In this document: positions 28,022-36,985 of the stretch, piece after piece
Layout of the letters: each line of letters starts with the position of its first letter
Numbering within the stretch: the stretch's first letter is position 1
DNA from: an uncultured Clostridia bacterium
GTDB taxonomy: Bacteria; Bacillota; Clostridia; Oscillospirales; Ruminococcaceae
Length of the DNA: 42,391 nucleotides
Reading direction: 5' to 3'
Assembly: GCA_944382905.1 (NCBI GenBank)
Contig: CALWNU010000001.1
Location: 1-42,391 of the forward strand
The notes under the pieces: model-generated
Database searches by the model: none
What the model saw: only the letters and a program-made list of their open reading frames with translations
What the model was told of the DNA's origin: nothing
Translations under genes and position numbers: made by a program

Positions 28022-28630
28022 TTATTGGTTGCGCGCTATGGCCTTGAGCCCCAGCCGGATCAGTTCCTCCACCGGCAGCGCCGCATCCAGCCCCGCCAGC
28101 GCCGCAGCGGCTTCCGACTGGGTATATCCCAGCACCGCCAGGGCGTTGATCGCCTCTTTCACGTTTGCATCCGCCAGCGCCGCCGGAGCCGGGATCTGGT
28201 CCATCCCCACGCCTTTTGCAATCTGATCGTTCTGCACTTTGTCTTTCAGCTCTAAAATCACCCGCTGGGCAAGCTTTGGCCCCACCCCCTGGGCGCGGGT
28301 GATGGACTTGACGTCCCCCGCCGCCACACACAGCGCAAATCGTTCCGGCGTCAGCTGGGACAAAATCGCCAGCGCCGCTTTGGGACCCACGCCGGAAACC
28401 GTCAGCAGCATTTTAAAACAGCTGAGCTCTCCCTGATCGAAAAAGCCAAACAGTTCCATCGCATCCTCCCGGACGAGAAAATGCGTATACAGCGTCACTT
28501 CCGATTGCAGGGCCGGCAGCTTGGAAAGGGTGTTGTTGGTGGTTTTCAGCGCAAAGGCCACCCCGCCGCATTCCACAGCCGCCATCCCCTCTTCTATCTG
28601 AATGAGCGTCCCTCGAATCCGGTAAAACAT
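28022..28630 (-). CDS. ruvA: Holliday junction DNA-binding protein RuvA
   Basis: 202 residues. RuvA tetramers clamp the Holliday junction and load RuvB. The N-terminal OB domain is MFYRIRGTLIQIEEGMAAVECGGVAF; LFGFFDQGELSCFKMLLTVSGVGPKAALAIL and GVGPKLAQRVILELKDK are the two helix-hairpin-helix motifs. The C-terminal domain III (about 150-200) that contacts RuvB is present. The ATG at 28630 is four bases after ruvC. Confidence 0.97.
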   Translation of the reverse strand: MFYRIRGTLIQIEEGMAAVECGGVAFALKTTNNTLSKLPALQSEVTLYTHFLVREDAMELFGFFDQGELSCFKMLLTVSGVGPKAALAILSQLTPERFALCVAAGDVKSITRAQGVGPKLAQRVILELKDKVQNDQIAKGVGMDQIPAPAALADANVKEAINALAVLGYTQSEAAAALAGLDAALPVEELIRLGLKAIARNQ

Positions 28631-28634
28631 CCCG

Positions 28635-29144
28635 CTACCCCCTTGCTTGGTATTGCTTGATCCGGTTCATCAGCGAGCCGGAAGAATGGGCGTGGCAGAT
28701 GGCGATCGCCAGCGCGTCCGCCGTGTCGTCCGGCTTGGGCACCGCGTCCAGATGCAGCAAAATTTTGGTCATCTCCTGCACCTGCTTTTTCACCGCCTGG
28801 CCATACCCCACCACCGATTGTTTGACCTGCAGCGGCGTGTATTCGAACACCTCCACCCCCTGCAGCTGGGCGGCCAGCAGCACCACCCCGCGGGCCTGCG
28901 CCACATCAATGGCCGTTTTTTGGTTGTTTTGAAAATACAGCCGCTCCACCGCCATCGCCTGCGGGCGATATTGGGCCAGCAACGCCTGCATCTGCTGGTA
29001 AATCTGCGCCAGCCGGGTGGGGAAAGGCATCCCCGCCGGCGTGGTGATCGCGCCGTATGTCACGGTGCGGAACCGGTTGTTCTGGTATTCCAGCAAACCA
29101 TAGCCGACAATGGCGTATCCCGGATCAATCCCTAAAATCAGCAT
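28635..29144 (-). CDS. ruvC: Holliday junction resolvase RuvC
   Basis: 169 residues from the ATG at 29144 (MLILGIDPGYAIVGYG). The frame extends upstream to 29324, but the family starts here, and the promoter lies within that extension. It cuts Holliday junctions symmetrically. The acidic residues are visible: Asp of GIDPG, Glu of AVERLYF and Asp of KPDDTADALAIA. The ribosome site is a modest GGGAAA. It heads the ruvC-ruvA-ruvB group. No LexA box was seen upstream. Confidence 0.95.
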   Translation of the reverse strand: MLILGIDPGYAIVGYGLLEYQNNRFRTVTYGAITTPAGMPFPTRLAQIYQQMQALLAQYRPQAMAVERLYFQNNQKTAIDVAQARGVVLLAAQLQGVEVFEYTPLQVKQSVVGYGQAVKKQVQEMTKILLHLDAVPKPDDTADALAIAICHAHSSGSLMNRIKQYQARG

Positions 29145-29244
29145 ATTCGTTTCCCGTGGGTCTGGTGCGCCCCGTTTGGGCGCAGGATCTCCCCAGCGCT
29201 CCTTTCCGCCGGGAATCTCCCGACAAATCCGCATAATCATGGTT

Positions 29245-29273
29245 ATTATAGCACAAACAAATTTTCGAAACAA
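29245..29273 (-). promoter_or_regulatory. Promoter of the ruvCAB-glmM operon
   Basis: On the minus strand, TTGTTT (29273-29268), 17 bp, then TATAAT (29250-29245) with TG one base before it (extended -10). It lies about 100 bp before the ruvC ATG. Confidence 0.75.
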
Positions 29274-29341
29274 CATTCCGGGGGGATTTCCCATCAGCAG
29301 ACAAAAAGTTTGAGTTTCGTTCAAAATTTTTCAAAAATTCC

Positions 29342-29370
29342 TTGCATTTTCAAAGAAAATCGGATATAAT
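29342..29370 (+). promoter_or_regulatory. Promoter of tRNA-Val
   Basis: TTGCAT (29342-29347), 17 bp, TATAAT (29365-29370). The tRNA begins 20 bp further on. Confidence 0.85.
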
Positions 29371-29390
29371 ATCCCTTGTCATTTTGACAT

Positions 29391-29466
29391 GGACGATTAG
29401 CGCAGCTGGTAGCGCATCCGCTTGACGTGCGGGAGGTCAGGGGTTCAAGTCCCTTATCGTCCACCA
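29391..29466 (+). tRNA. tRNA-Val (anticodon GAC)
   Basis: Acceptor GGACGAT/ATCGTCC, anticodon loop TTGACGT with GAC, T-arm AGGGG-TTCAAGT-CCCTT, discriminator A and an encoded CCA. It is a single-gene transcription unit with its own promoter and terminator. Confidence 0.96.
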
Positions 29467-29469
29467 GGG

Positions 29470-29505
29470 GTGCTGTTCCTGCAATCGCGGGGGCGGCATT
29501 TTTTT
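29470..29505 (+). terminator. Terminator after tRNA-Val
   Basis: GTGCTGTTCCTGC (29470-29482) can pair over 13 positions with GCGGGGGCGGCAT (29487-29499), several as G-T pairs, around AATC, followed by a run of T. It starts four bases after the tRNA. Confidence 0.75.
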
Positions 29506-29541
29506 GCCCTTTTTTCTTTTTTTGCCGCCGGTTTGGGGCGA

Positions 29542-29570
29542 TTGACTTTCCAAACCGCTTTCCGTATACT
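29542..29570 (+). promoter_or_regulatory. Promoter of the peroxiredoxin gene
   Basis: TTGACT (29542-29547), 17 bp, TATACT (29565-29570), followed about 30 bp later by the AAAGGAGGG ribosome site. Confidence 0.8.
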
Positions 29571-29613
29571 TAAAGTCGCAATAAAGCTGCTGTCTACCAA
29601 AGGAGGGTCCGTG

Positions 29614-30084
29614 ATGTTGCCGCAAAAAACCAAAGCGCCGATGTTTACCCTGCCGGACAAAGAGGGCAATCTGGTCAGCCTGTCCGATTTTGCAGGAAAA
29701 AAAGTCGTACTGTATTTTTATCCCAGGGACAATACCCCCGGATGCACCCGCCAGGCCTGCGCGTTTTCCGCCGCCTGGGAAGAGTTTCAAAAGTTGGGGG
29801 TGGTGGTCATCGGCATCAGCAAAGACTCGGTGGCCTCGCACCAGAAATTTGCCCAGAAATACAACCTGCCTTTTTTGCTGCTGTCCGACCCTGAGCTGCA
29901 GGCCATCCAGGCGTACGACGTCTGGCAGGAAAAGAAAAATTATGGCAAAGTCAGCATGGGCGTGGTTCGCTCCACTTATCTGATCGATGAAAACGGCTGG
30001 ATTGAAAAGGTCATGCCCAAGGTCAAGCCCGATACCAATGCGGCGGAGATTCTGGCCTATTTGGCGGGGTCGGCCAAGGAGTAA
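29614..30084 (+). CDS. bcp: Thioredoxin-dependent peroxiredoxin (Bcp/PrxQ)
   Basis: 156 residues from the ATG at 29614, six bases after AGGAGGG; an in-frame GTG just before it is too close. It reduces hydrogen peroxide and organic peroxides. DNTPGCTRQACAF holds the peroxidatic Cys and, five residues later, the resolving Cys typical of PrxQ. The thioredoxin fold is seen in VVLYFYPRDNTPG and STYLIDENGWIEKV. It would help an anaerobe survive oxygen. The longer frame upstream runs through tRNA-Val and is not coding. Confidence 0.95.
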   Translation: MLPQKTKAPMFTLPDKEGNLVSLSDFAGKKVVLYFYPRDNTPGCTRQACAFSAAWEEFQKLGVVVIGISKDSVASHQKFAQKYNLPFLLLSDPELQAIQAYDVWQEKKNYGKVSMGVVRSTYLIDENGWIEKVMPKVKPDTNAAEILAYLAGSAKE

Positions 30085-30143
30085 GCGCATAAGCCCCCTC
30101 CCTGTGGGAAAACGGAAATTTTCGGAAAGAAGCTGCATGAAAA

Positions 30144-31277
30144 ATGGATGGAAGAAATCGATTCTCCCGTTGTTTTGCCTTTCTCCGGCGCCAGGACCCG
30201 GTATTGCTGGCCTCTTTGGTGCTGGCGGTGGGATCCTCCTGTTTGGTGCCCCCTTCGGCGGCATACCTAGGCTATATCGACTGGCGGGTCTTGGCGCTGC
30301 TGCTTTCATTGATGCTGGTGGTGGCGGGGCTGAAAGAAGCCGGTGCATTCCGCCTGGTCACCGACCGGCTGCTCGGCCTGGTCCATGAGACACGAACGCT
30401 GGCTGCGGTATTGATCGGGCTGTGCTTTTTCGGCAGCATGCTCATCACCAACGACGTGGCCCTGATCACCTTTGTTCCGCTGGCGGTGCTTTTGCTGATT
30501 CAAATCGACGCCGTACCGCTGCTCATCCCGGTGATCGTCCTGCAGACCATCGCCGCCAACCTGGGCAGCAGCCTGACGCCGCTGGGCAACCCGCAAAACC
30601 TGTATCTGTATTCCCTATCCGGCATGACGGGACTTTCTTTTCTGCGCGTCATGGCGTTGCCCTCCATTCTGTCTTTGCTGATGCTGGCCGCATGTCTTTT
30701 CTGGATCAAACCGCGCCCCATCCAAGTCCCCGCAAGCGACCTTGCGCCCAACACCGACCGAAAAAGCCTTTTGGTCTGGTGCGGCCTGTTTGTTTTTTGC
30801 CTGCTGGCGGTGCTGCGGATCTTGCATTACGGCATCGCGCTGGCCGTCGTATTGGCGGCGGTTTGCATCCTGGATCGGAAATTGCTGGCCAAAGCGGATT
30901 ACGGGCTGCTTTTTACCTTCGTTTTCTTTTTTATTTTTATCGGGAACATGAAGAATATCCCCGCTGTCAGCAACATGCTGGCAGGCCTGGTCGCCGGCCG
31001 GGAAATGACGGTGGGCATCCTGCTCAGCCAACTGATCAGCAATGTGCCCGCCGCCATGCTGCTTTCCGGCTTTACGCAAGATTACGCCAGTTTGCTGCTG
31101 GGGGTTAACATCGGCGGGCTCGGCACCTTGATCGCCTCCATGGCCAGTATGATCTCCTATAAGATCTATGCCGGCCTGCCCAATGCCCACAAGGGAAGGT
31201 ACCTGGCCCTGTTTACCCTTTTGAATCTGGCGTTCCTCGCCGTACTGTGGGTGGTGATGGCGGTGGTTTCGCTGTAA
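30144..31277 (+). CDS. SLC13/CitT-type anion permease-like membrane protein
   Basis: 377 residues with about ten membrane segments. FFGSMLITNDVALITFVPLAVLLL and LGSSLTPLGNPQNLYLYSLS match the two conserved TND and TPxGNPQN hairpin motifs of the SLC13/ArsB-like ion transporter superfamily. The second half repeats the pattern (VGILLSQLISNVPAAMLLSGF, the second hairpin). The substrate is probably a di- or tricarboxylate or another anion and cannot be settled from the sequence. The ATG at 30144 has only a weak ribosome site (AGAAG, somewhat far), 60 bp after the peroxiredoxin gene. It ends before a two-way terminator. Confidence 0.82.
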   Translation: MDGRNRFSRCFAFLRRQDPVLLASLVLAVGSSCLVPPSAAYLGYIDWRVLALLLSLMLVVAGLKEAGAFRLVTDRLLGLVHETRTLAAVLIGLCFFGSMLITNDVALITFVPLAVLLLIQIDAVPLLIPVIVLQTIAANLGSSLTPLGNPQNLYLYSLSGMTGLSFLRVMALPSILSLLMLAACLFWIKPRPIQVPASDLAPNTDRKSLLVWCGLFVFCLLAVLRILHYGIALAVVLAAVCILDRKLLAKADYGLLFTFVFFFIFIGNMKNIPAVSNMLAGLVAGREMTVGILLSQLISNVPAAMLLSGFTQDYASLLLGVNIGGLGTLIASMASMISYKIYAGLPNAHKGRYLALFTLLNLAFLAVLWVVMAVVSL

Positions 31278-31321
31278 AATGGCCTCTGCCGTCTCCCCGC
31301 GCCAATTTATTAACGCAAATG

Positions 31322-31351
31322 AAAACGGAGCTGAAAACAGCTCCGTTTTTT
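31322..31351. terminator. Two-way terminator between the permease and cysS genes
   Basis: AAAACGGAGCTG and CAGCTCCGTTTTTT pair perfectly around AAAA. With A-runs and T-runs on both sides it can serve both converging genes. Confidence 0.92.
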
Positions 31352-31363
31352 CAATGCTCTGTT

Positions 31364-32767
31364 CTACTTGGCTTCCGTGCGGGTCCACTGCACGCCCTGG
31401 GGCGTATCCTTAAGCGTAATGCCCATGCCCGCCAGCTGGTCGCGGATGGCGTCCGCGGTTTTAAAATCTTTTGCTTTTCTGGCCGCCTGCCGCTGTTCAA
31501 TCAGCGCTTCGATGTCGGCATCCAGGGTCTGCTTTTTCCGGTTGTAGAGGATCCCCAGCACGTCGGCAATGGCGTCGAACTGTTCCGCCGCCTTTTGGGC
31601 CAGTTCTTTGGACCTGGGCTGCTGCAACGCGGTATTGATCGCCCGCGTCAGGTCAAACAGCGCCGTCAGCCCATCCGCCGTGTTCAGGTCGTCGTCCATG
31701 GCGGCGACGAATTTTTCCTGCGCCGCTTCAAACTGCCGCAGGAATTCTTCTTCCCCGTCGGTCTTTTCTTCCAAGCCGTGCTCTAGCGCAAACTCCAGCT
31801 TTTCCCGACAGTTGTACAGCCGTTCCAGCGAGTTTTTGCACGACTCGATCACTTCCAGCGTGTAATTGAACGGGCTGCGGTAATGGGACTGCACCATCAT
31901 CAGCTTGATGGTCTCATACCCGTATTGCTCCGCCACGTCCCGGGTGGTGAAAAAATTCCCCTTGGATTTGCTCATCTTTACATTGTCCACATTGATATAG
32001 CCGTTGTGCATCCAATAATGAGCATAGTCTTTCCCGGTGCAGCATTCCCCCTGGGCAATCTCATTCTCGTGATGGGGGAAAATCAGGTCCTGCCCGCCGC
32101 AATGGATATCAATGGTCTCTCCCAAGAATTTGCGGATCATGGCGGTGCATTCAATGTGCCAGCCCGGGCGGCCCTTGCCCCACGGAGACTCCCAATACGG
32201 CTCCCCTTCTTTGGCCGCCTTCCAAAGCGCAAAATCCATCGGATCCTCTTTGTGCTCGGTAACGTCGATGCGGTTGCCCGCGTCCAGCTCCTCAATAGGC
32301 ATGTGAGAGAGCTTCCCATAGCCCTGGAACCGTTTTGCCCGGAAATAGACGTCCCCGTTCACCTCGTAGCCGTACCCGTGGTCGATAATGTCCTGAATGA
32401 TCCGGATGATCTCATCCATGGTTTCCGTCGCCCTGGGGTGGATGGTCGCGGCGCGCACACCCAGCCCTTTGGCGTCCGTCCAATATTCCTGGATATACCG
32501 TTCGGCAATCGTCCGGTAATCGGTATGCTCCTCATTGGCGCGTTTGATGATCTTGTCGTCGATATCGGTAAAGTTCTGCACAAAGGTGACCTTGTAGCCC
32601 CGGTACTCCAAATAGCGGCGCAGAATATCAAACACGCAGATCGGGCGCGCGTTGCCGATGTGGATATAGTTGTACACGGTCGGGCCGCAGGCGTACATCT
32701 TCACCTCGCCCGGCGTAATGGGGACGAACTCCTCCTTTTTGCGGGTCAGCGTGTTGTAAATTTTCAT
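31364..32767 (-). CDS. cysS: Cysteinyl-tRNA synthetase
   Basis: 467 residues, full length. It charges tRNA-Cys with cysteine. YACGPTVYNYIHIGNARP holds the first zinc Cys and the HIGH-type motif, CGGQDLIFPHHENEIAQ the remaining zinc ligands, and VKMSKSKGNFFT the KMSKS loop. The C-terminal DALR-like and anticodon region runs from about 340 to the end. The ATG at 32767 follows AAAGGAG. It is controlled by the T-box leader directly upstream and ends at a shared two-way terminator. Confidence 0.97.
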   Translation of the reverse strand: MKIYNTLTRKKEEFVPITPGEVKMYACGPTVYNYIHIGNARPICVFDILRRYLEYRGYKVTFVQNFTDIDDKIIKRANEEHTDYRTIAERYIQEYWTDAKGLGVRAATIHPRATETMDEIIRIIQDIIDHGYGYEVNGDVYFRAKRFQGYGKLSHMPIEELDAGNRIDVTEHKEDPMDFALWKAAKEGEPYWESPWGKGRPGWHIECTAMIRKFLGETIDIHCGGQDLIFPHHENEIAQGECCTGKDYAHYWMHNGYINVDNVKMSKSKGNFFTTRDVAEQYGYETIKLMMVQSHYRSPFNYTLEVIESCKNSLERLYNCREKLEFALEHGLEEKTDGEEEFLRQFEAAQEKFVAAMDDDLNTADGLTALFDLTRAINTALQQPRSKELAQKAAEQFDAIADVLGILYNRKKQTLDADIEALIEQRQAARKAKDFKTADAIRDQLAGMGITLKDTPQGVQWTRTEAK

Positions 32768-32800
32768 ACTTTTGCTCCTTTCTGCCCAAAAGGCCGGTCC

Positions 32801-33059
32801 AAAAAGAAAACCGCCTTCGGGCCTGTTCGGCCGAAGGCGGCATGTCTACCGCGGTTCCACTTCGATTTTTCACTCAATCTTGCCGGATAACGGAGGCTGT
32901 TCCGCAGGCCGATACTCTTTTTCCCGGCCCGTGCTGGCAGGCGCATTTGGCCGGATCCGTTTCCCAAAAGCACTTTCAGCGGGTCATGCTTTCTCTCTGT
33001 CGGGCGTTTTCCGGTTACTTCTCCTGGTCATTGCATTTTCTACCTAGTATGTAACACTT
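32801..33059 (-). promoter_or_regulatory. T-box riboswitch, cysteine specifier (UGC), with terminator
   Basis: Minus-strand leader. Stem I: CAGG (33026-33023), AGAAGTAA loop with the AGTA motif, CCGG (33014-33011); on the other strand CCGG (32954-32951), CCAAATGCG, CCTG (32941-32938). The loop carries TGC (32945-32943), a Cys codon. CAGAGAGA lies between. The T-box GAAGTGGAACCGCGG is at 32863-32849; its TGGA fits a UCCA tRNA end, as in tRNA-Cys. A terminator hairpin with CCGCCTTCGG arms (32811-32840) and a T-run ends it. Uncharged tRNA-Cys should favour antitermination and cysS expression. Confidence 0.93.
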
Positions 33060-33088
33060 AAAATAGCACGGTTGCTCCGTTTTGTCAA
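33060..33088 (-). promoter_or_regulatory. Promoter of the cysS T-box leader
   Basis: On the minus strand, TTGACA (33088-33083), 17 bp, TATTTT (33065-33060) with TG one base before it. The start lies just before the T-box stem I. Confidence 0.78.
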
Positions 33089-33137
33089 GGGAGGGCCTTT
33101 CGCCGGGCAACCGTAAAGCGCTTGGGCTGGGCCAGGC

Positions 33138-33695
33138 CTATCTGTCCCGGAATACTTCCCGGTTCTTCCACAGGTAGTTGCCCCCGCTGATGATGGTCAG
33201 CGCCAAAGTCGCCCACATCAAAACGGCGGTCAGCACCGGCATCACGCTGTAGCCGATCAAAAATTCCTCTTCCAAATACATCTGCAAAAGGGTGACCGCC
33301 ACCCAGATCATCTGTAAAACCGTCTTCATCTTGCCAAACCCGTCGGCGGCGATGACAATCCCTTTCGGCGCCGCAATCAACCGCAGGGAAGTCACCAAAA
33401 ATTCCCGGGCAATAATCACAATGACCACCGCTGCCGGCACCATCCACTCCTGCACCAGGCAGACCATGGCGGACATCACCAGAATCTTATCCGCCAAGGG
33501 ATCCATCAGTTTTCCAAAATCGGTCACCAGCCCCCTTTTGCGGGCAATCTTCCCATCCAGCATGTCGGTAAAGGATGCGGCGACAAACAAAATCAGCGCC
33601 CACAGATAGTGGTTGGGGAACGCAATCATCATCGCAGCCACAAAAAACGGTACCATCAGCATCCGCAGGCAGGTCAGTTTATTCGGTAGGTTCAT
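33138..33695 (-). CDS. pgsA: CDP-diacylglycerol-glycerol-3-phosphate 3-phosphatidyltransferase PgsA
   Basis: 185 residues. It makes phosphatidylglycerol-phosphate, the first step to phosphatidylglycerol, in the membrane. The CDP-alcohol phosphotransferase motif DG-x2-AR-x8-G-x3-D-x3-D is exact in DGKIARKRGLVTDFGKLMDPLAD. About five to six membrane segments are visible. The ATG at 33695 follows GGAGGG. It follows rimO by 38 bp and is likely the last gene of the recA group. No clear terminator was found after it. Confidence 0.95.
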   Translation of the reverse strand: MNLPNKLTCLRMLMVPFFVAAMMIAFPNHYLWALILFVAASFTDMLDGKIARKRGLVTDFGKLMDPLADKILVMSAMVCLVQEWMVPAAVVIVIIAREFLVTSLRLIAAPKGIVIAADGFGKMKTVLQMIWVAVTLLQMYLEEEFLIGYSVMPVLTAVLMWATLALTIISGGNYLWKNREVFRDR

Positions 33696-33733
33696 AGTCT
33701 ATTCCCTCCACTCTTCTGGAAAACATCCGCCCG

Positions 33734-35062
33734 TTACAGGGCAGTGCCCACCAGGTCGTAGTCCAGCACATCGTCTACATGGACCGTCACATACTGGCCC
33801 ACCGCCAGTTTTTTCTTGCTGGCAAAAAAGATTTTCCCGTCAATGTCCGGCGCGTCGGCTGCGCTGCGTCCAAAATAGCTCGAAGCGTACCGGTCATAGC
33901 CTTCTACCACCACTTCCAAATCGCTTCCGACCAAGCTTTGGTTGTACTCTTCCATGATCCCCATTTGCAGCTCCATAATGATATCCGCTCTGCGCTGCCG
34001 GACTTCGGGATCCACCTGATCCTCCCGCTCGCCTGCCGGGGTTCCTTCTTCTGCGGAATAGGGGAAGCATCCCAGGCGCTCAAACTTCATTTCCTGCACG
34101 AATTCGCACAAGGCCTCGAATTGCTGTTGGGTCTCGCCGGGGAACCCGGTAATCATCGTGGTGCGCAGGATGATGCCCGGCACCTTTTCCCTGGTCTTTT
34201 TTAACAGCGCCGTCAGCGACGCCCGGTCCCCGCGCCGGTTCATCTGCCGCAGCACCTCCCCCTCGCAGTGCTGCAGCGGGATATCCAGATATTTTACCAC
34301 CTTTTCCTCTTCCGCAATGACCTGCAGCAGCTCGTCGGTAATCAGGTCCGGATAGGTATATAAAACCCGGATCCAATGCAGGTTTTCAATCTTGGCCAAC
34401 CGCCGGAGCAATTCCGGCAGCATGGGCTTTCCATACAGATCGACCCCGTACCGGGTCGTGTCCTGGGCCACCACATTCAATTCCGTGACCCCGTGGTCCG
34501 CCAGATGCCTGGCTTCTTCTACAATATGCTCCATCTCCCTGCTGCGGTACCGGCCGCGGATCATGGGAATGGCGCAATAGGTACAGCGGTTGTCGCACCC
34601 CTCGGCGATCTTCAAATACGCAAAGAAAGGCAGGTTGGCGATGATGCGGTCCCCCTCCAGGGGAAGCGCTTCCTTGGGCCCGAACCGGCGCACCTGCCGG
34701 CCAGCCAGCGCTTGTTCAATCGCATCGCAGATCTCGTCATTGGAACCAATCCCCAAAATCACGTCTGCTTCCGGGATCTCTTTGGCCATTTCCTGCTGAT
34801 ACCGCTCCGCCAAACAGCCGGTCACGCAGATGACCTTGATCCGCCCTTCCTTTTTCAAGGTGACGAATTCCAGAATATTTTCAATGGATTCCTGCTTGGC
34901 GCTTTCAATAAACCCGCAGGTATTCACGATTACCACATCACAGCTGCCGGAATCCGTATGGATTTGGTAGCCCTTTTTCCGTAGTTTTGCCAGCATGATT
35001 TCCGCATCCACCTGGTTTTTGGAACATCCCAGCGAAACCATTCCCACTTTGATTGCCATCAT
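33734..35062 (-). CDS. rimO: Ribosomal protein uS12 methylthiotransferase RimO
   Basis: 442 residues. It adds a methylthio group to a conserved Asp of ribosomal protein S12 using two iron-sulfur clusters. The N-terminal MTTase domain has VSLGCSKNQVDAE, NTCGFI and VTGCLAERY, supplying three Cys. The radical SAM motif is CDNRCTYCAIP. A TRAM domain ends the protein (EVVVEGYDRYASSYFGRS... onward). ATG-ATG at 35062/35059 follows GAGGAG; the second has the better gap. The first ATG touches the recX stop, so translation is coupled. Confidence 0.95.
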   Translation of the reverse strand: MMAIKVGMVSLGCSKNQVDAEIMLAKLRKKGYQIHTDSGSCDVVIVNTCGFIESAKQESIENILEFVTLKKEGRIKVICVTGCLAERYQQEMAKEIPEADVILGIGSNDEICDAIEQALAGRQVRRFGPKEALPLEGDRIIANLPFFAYLKIAEGCDNRCTYCAIPMIRGRYRSREMEHIVEEARHLADHGVTELNVVAQDTTRYGVDLYGKPMLPELLRRLAKIENLHWIRVLYTYPDLITDELLQVIAEEEKVVKYLDIPLQHCEGEVLRQMNRRGDRASLTALLKKTREKVPGIILRTTMITGFPGETQQQFEALCEFVQEMKFERLGCFPYSAEEGTPAGEREDQVDPEVRQRRADIIMELQMGIMEEYNQSLVGSDLEVVVEGYDRYASSYFGRSAADAPDIDGKIFFASKKKLAVGQYVTVHVDDVLDYDLVGTAL

Positions 35063-35698
35063 TTACTCCTCTGTTTCCCAAAAATTTCGCAGCGCCGCAC
35101 GGATCTGGTCATAATCATATCCCAGCCGCAGCAGCCCGTTCACCGTTTTCTCTCGTCCTTTGGGGCCGCCCTGTGCCAGCGCCTTTGCATACTTGCGCCG
35201 GATCAGCTCTGCCAACTGATCCTGGGCCTCTTCCCCTTGCAGGGATTCCGCCATTTCTTCCAGCACTTCGTCGATCAGTTCCCGGGAAAACCCCTTCTGG
35301 GCCAATCCCTGCCGGATGCGGCGAAGGCCGTATTTTTTTTCGCGCCACAACATCATGGCCCATCGTCTGGCATAGGAAGCGTCGTCCACCAGCCCCAGTT
35401 CCACCATCCGCCGGGTGGTATCCGCCGCGATTTGCTCGGGCACAGACCGGCAAAGCTTTTCCAGCAGCTCCTTTTCGCTGTGGCTGCGGCTTTCCAGCAA
35501 ATACAGCGCCCGCTCCCGGGCACGCCGGCGGTCGCTCAGCTCCTTGATCTGGTCCAGCCGCTCCGGGGAGATCTCCTGTCCCGCGCGCAGGCCGGTCTGC
35601 GCCAGCACCTCCGCGCTGACGGTCAGCGCGTATTCCCCTTCCACAAACAAATGATATCCTGTTTTCTTCGCCTTTTCTACTGCCGTAATCCGCAGCAT
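35063..35698 (-). CDS. recX: RecA regulatory protein RecX
   Basis: 211 residues. It binds and modulates RecA filaments. The all-helical triple repeats are seen in ARERALYLLESRSHSEKELLEKL, RRMVELGLVDDASYARRWAMM and GLRRIRQGLAQKGFSRELIDEVLEE. The ATG at 35698 overlaps the recA stop as TAATG, a one-base overlap. It is placed directly before rimO. Length and repeats are normal for Bacillota. Confidence 0.93.
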   Translation of the reverse strand: MLRITAVEKAKKTGYHLFVEGEYALTVSAEVLAQTGLRAGQEISPERLDQIKELSDRRRARERALYLLESRSHSEKELLEKLCRSVPEQIAADTTRRMVELGLVDDASYARRWAMMLWREKKYGLRRIRQGLAQKGFSRELIDEVLEEMAESLQGEEAQDQLAELIRRKYAKALAQGGPKGREKTVNGLLRLGYDYDQIRAALRNFWETEE

Positions 35699-36822
35699 TA
35701 TTCGTCCACTTCCACGTCAATGTTCACCGGCGCGCCGGTTTTTTCCCCGGCGCTGGCCGCCGCGCTTGGCATAGGCTGCCCCGGCGCCGCGCCGGCCGGC
35801 TCTTTCTTCGGCTGGACCTTGCCGCCCCGGGCAAAACTCAGCCGGTCCGCATTTTCCCGGATCTGCCGGTCGATTTCGTCGGCAAAATCCGGATGCTCCT
35901 GCAAATAGGTCTTGACGTTATCCCGGCCCTGCCCCAGGCGTTCACCCTGGTAGCTGAACCACGCGCCGCTTTTGTTGATGATCTCCAGCTTGACCGCAAG
36001 GTCCAAAATTTCCCCGGCGCGAGAAATCCCCGTCCCATACATGATATCGAATTCCGCCTCTTTGAACGGCGGCGCCACCTTGTTTTTGACGATCTTGACC
36101 CGGGTGCGGTTACCGATCATTTCCGTCCCGTTTTTCAGCTGCTCCACCCGGCGCACTTCCATTCGCACCGACGAGTAGAACTTCAGCGCGCGGCCGCCGG
36201 GCGTGACTTCCGGGTTGCCGTATACCACGCCTACCTTTTCGCGCAGCTGGTTGATGAAGATCGCCACCGTGTTGGATTTGGAAACGATACCGGTGAGCTT
36301 GCGCAGCGCCTGGGACATGAGCCTTGCCTGCAGCCCCACGTGAGAATCTCCCATCTCCCCTTCAATCTCCGCTTTGGGCACCATCGCCGCCACCGAGTCC
36401 AAAACGATTACATCAATCGCGCCGGACCGCACCAGCGCTTCCGCAATTTCCAGCGCTTGTTCCCCCGTATCCGGCTGGGATACCAGCAGCGAATCAATAT
36501 CCACGCCCAAAGCTTTGGCATAAACCGGATCCAGCGCGTGTTCCACGTCGATAAAAGCCGCTTCGCCACCATTTTTCTGCGCCTGGGCGATGATGTGCAG
36601 CGCGACGGTCGTCTTGCCGGAACTTTCCGGCCCATAGATCTCCACAATCCGCCCGCGGGGCACGCCGCCGATCCCCAGCGCCATATCCAGCGAAATGGAG
36701 CCGGTGGAGATCGCTTCCACATTCAAAGTCGCCGTGGAGCCCAGTTTCATAATCGCCCCTTTTCCAAACTGCTTTTCAATCTGGCTGATCGCCGTTTCAA
36801 TCGCTTTTTGCTTATCGATCAT
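35698..36822 (-). CDS. recA: Recombinase RecA
   Basis: 374 residues from the ATG at 36822 ([28 protein letters not shown]), which follows GGAG seven bases upstream; 17 further in-frame residues lack family similarity. It forms filaments on single-stranded DNA, drives strand exchange and triggers LexA cleavage. Walker [10 protein letters not shown], Walker [16 protein letters not shown] and loop [25 protein letters not shown] are intact. The C-terminal tail has a Pro/Ala-rich stretch ([21 protein letters not shown]) and an acidic end. It has a promoter and LexA box upstream. Confidence 0.97.
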   Translation of the reverse strand: MIDKQKAIETAISQIEKQFGKGAIMKLGSTATLNVEAISTGSISLDMALGIGGVPRGRIVEIYGPESSGKTTVALHIIAQAQKNGGEAAFIDVEHALDPVYAKALGVDIDSLLVSQPDTGEQALEIAEALVRSGAIDVIVLDSVAAMVPKAEIEGEMGDSHVGLQARLMSQALRKLTGIVSKSNTVAIFINQLREKVGVVYGNPEVTPGGRALKFYSSVRMEVRRVEQLKNGTEMIGNRTRVKIVKNKVAPPFKEAEFDIMYGTGISRAGEILDLAVKLEIINKSGAWFSYQGERLGQGRDNVKTYLQEHPDFADEIDRQIRENADRLSFARGGKVQPKKEPAGAAPGQPMPSAAASAGEKTGAPVNIDVEVDE

Positions 36823-36938
36823 GTTCCCGCTCCATTCCGCGCCTGCCGGCGCTGATATTTTCGCCTTCCCCATGCCGTCAGCAGCTTGGGAGGGAAAGCG
36901 CTCCCCGATTTCCAGCCAAAACCGGATTTCCGTGTTTT

Positions 36939-36967
36939 ATTATACCTGATCGCAGTGCAAGTTGCAA
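36939..36967 (-). promoter_or_regulatory. recA promoter
   Basis: On the minus strand, TTGCAA (36967-36962), 17 bp, TATAAT (36944-36939). It is about 115 bp before the recA ATG. The rest of the recA-gntR spacer (36823-37146) holds the LexA box and the gntR promoter and no gene that I can support. Confidence 0.75.
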
Positions 36968-36985
36968 CCGATTTTGCGAAATAAT

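Noticed and set aside
26170..28047. 625-codon open frame on the plus strand
   Set aside because: It runs antisense across glmM and ruvB, both clear genes, and shows no family features or ribosome site.
29145..29340. LexA box before ruvC
   Set aside because: No GAAC-N4-GTTC pattern was found in the spacer.
29437..30348. 303-codon minus-strand frame over the peroxiredoxin gene and tRNA-Val
   Set aside because: It covers a tRNA gene and a clear peroxiredoxin on the other strand.
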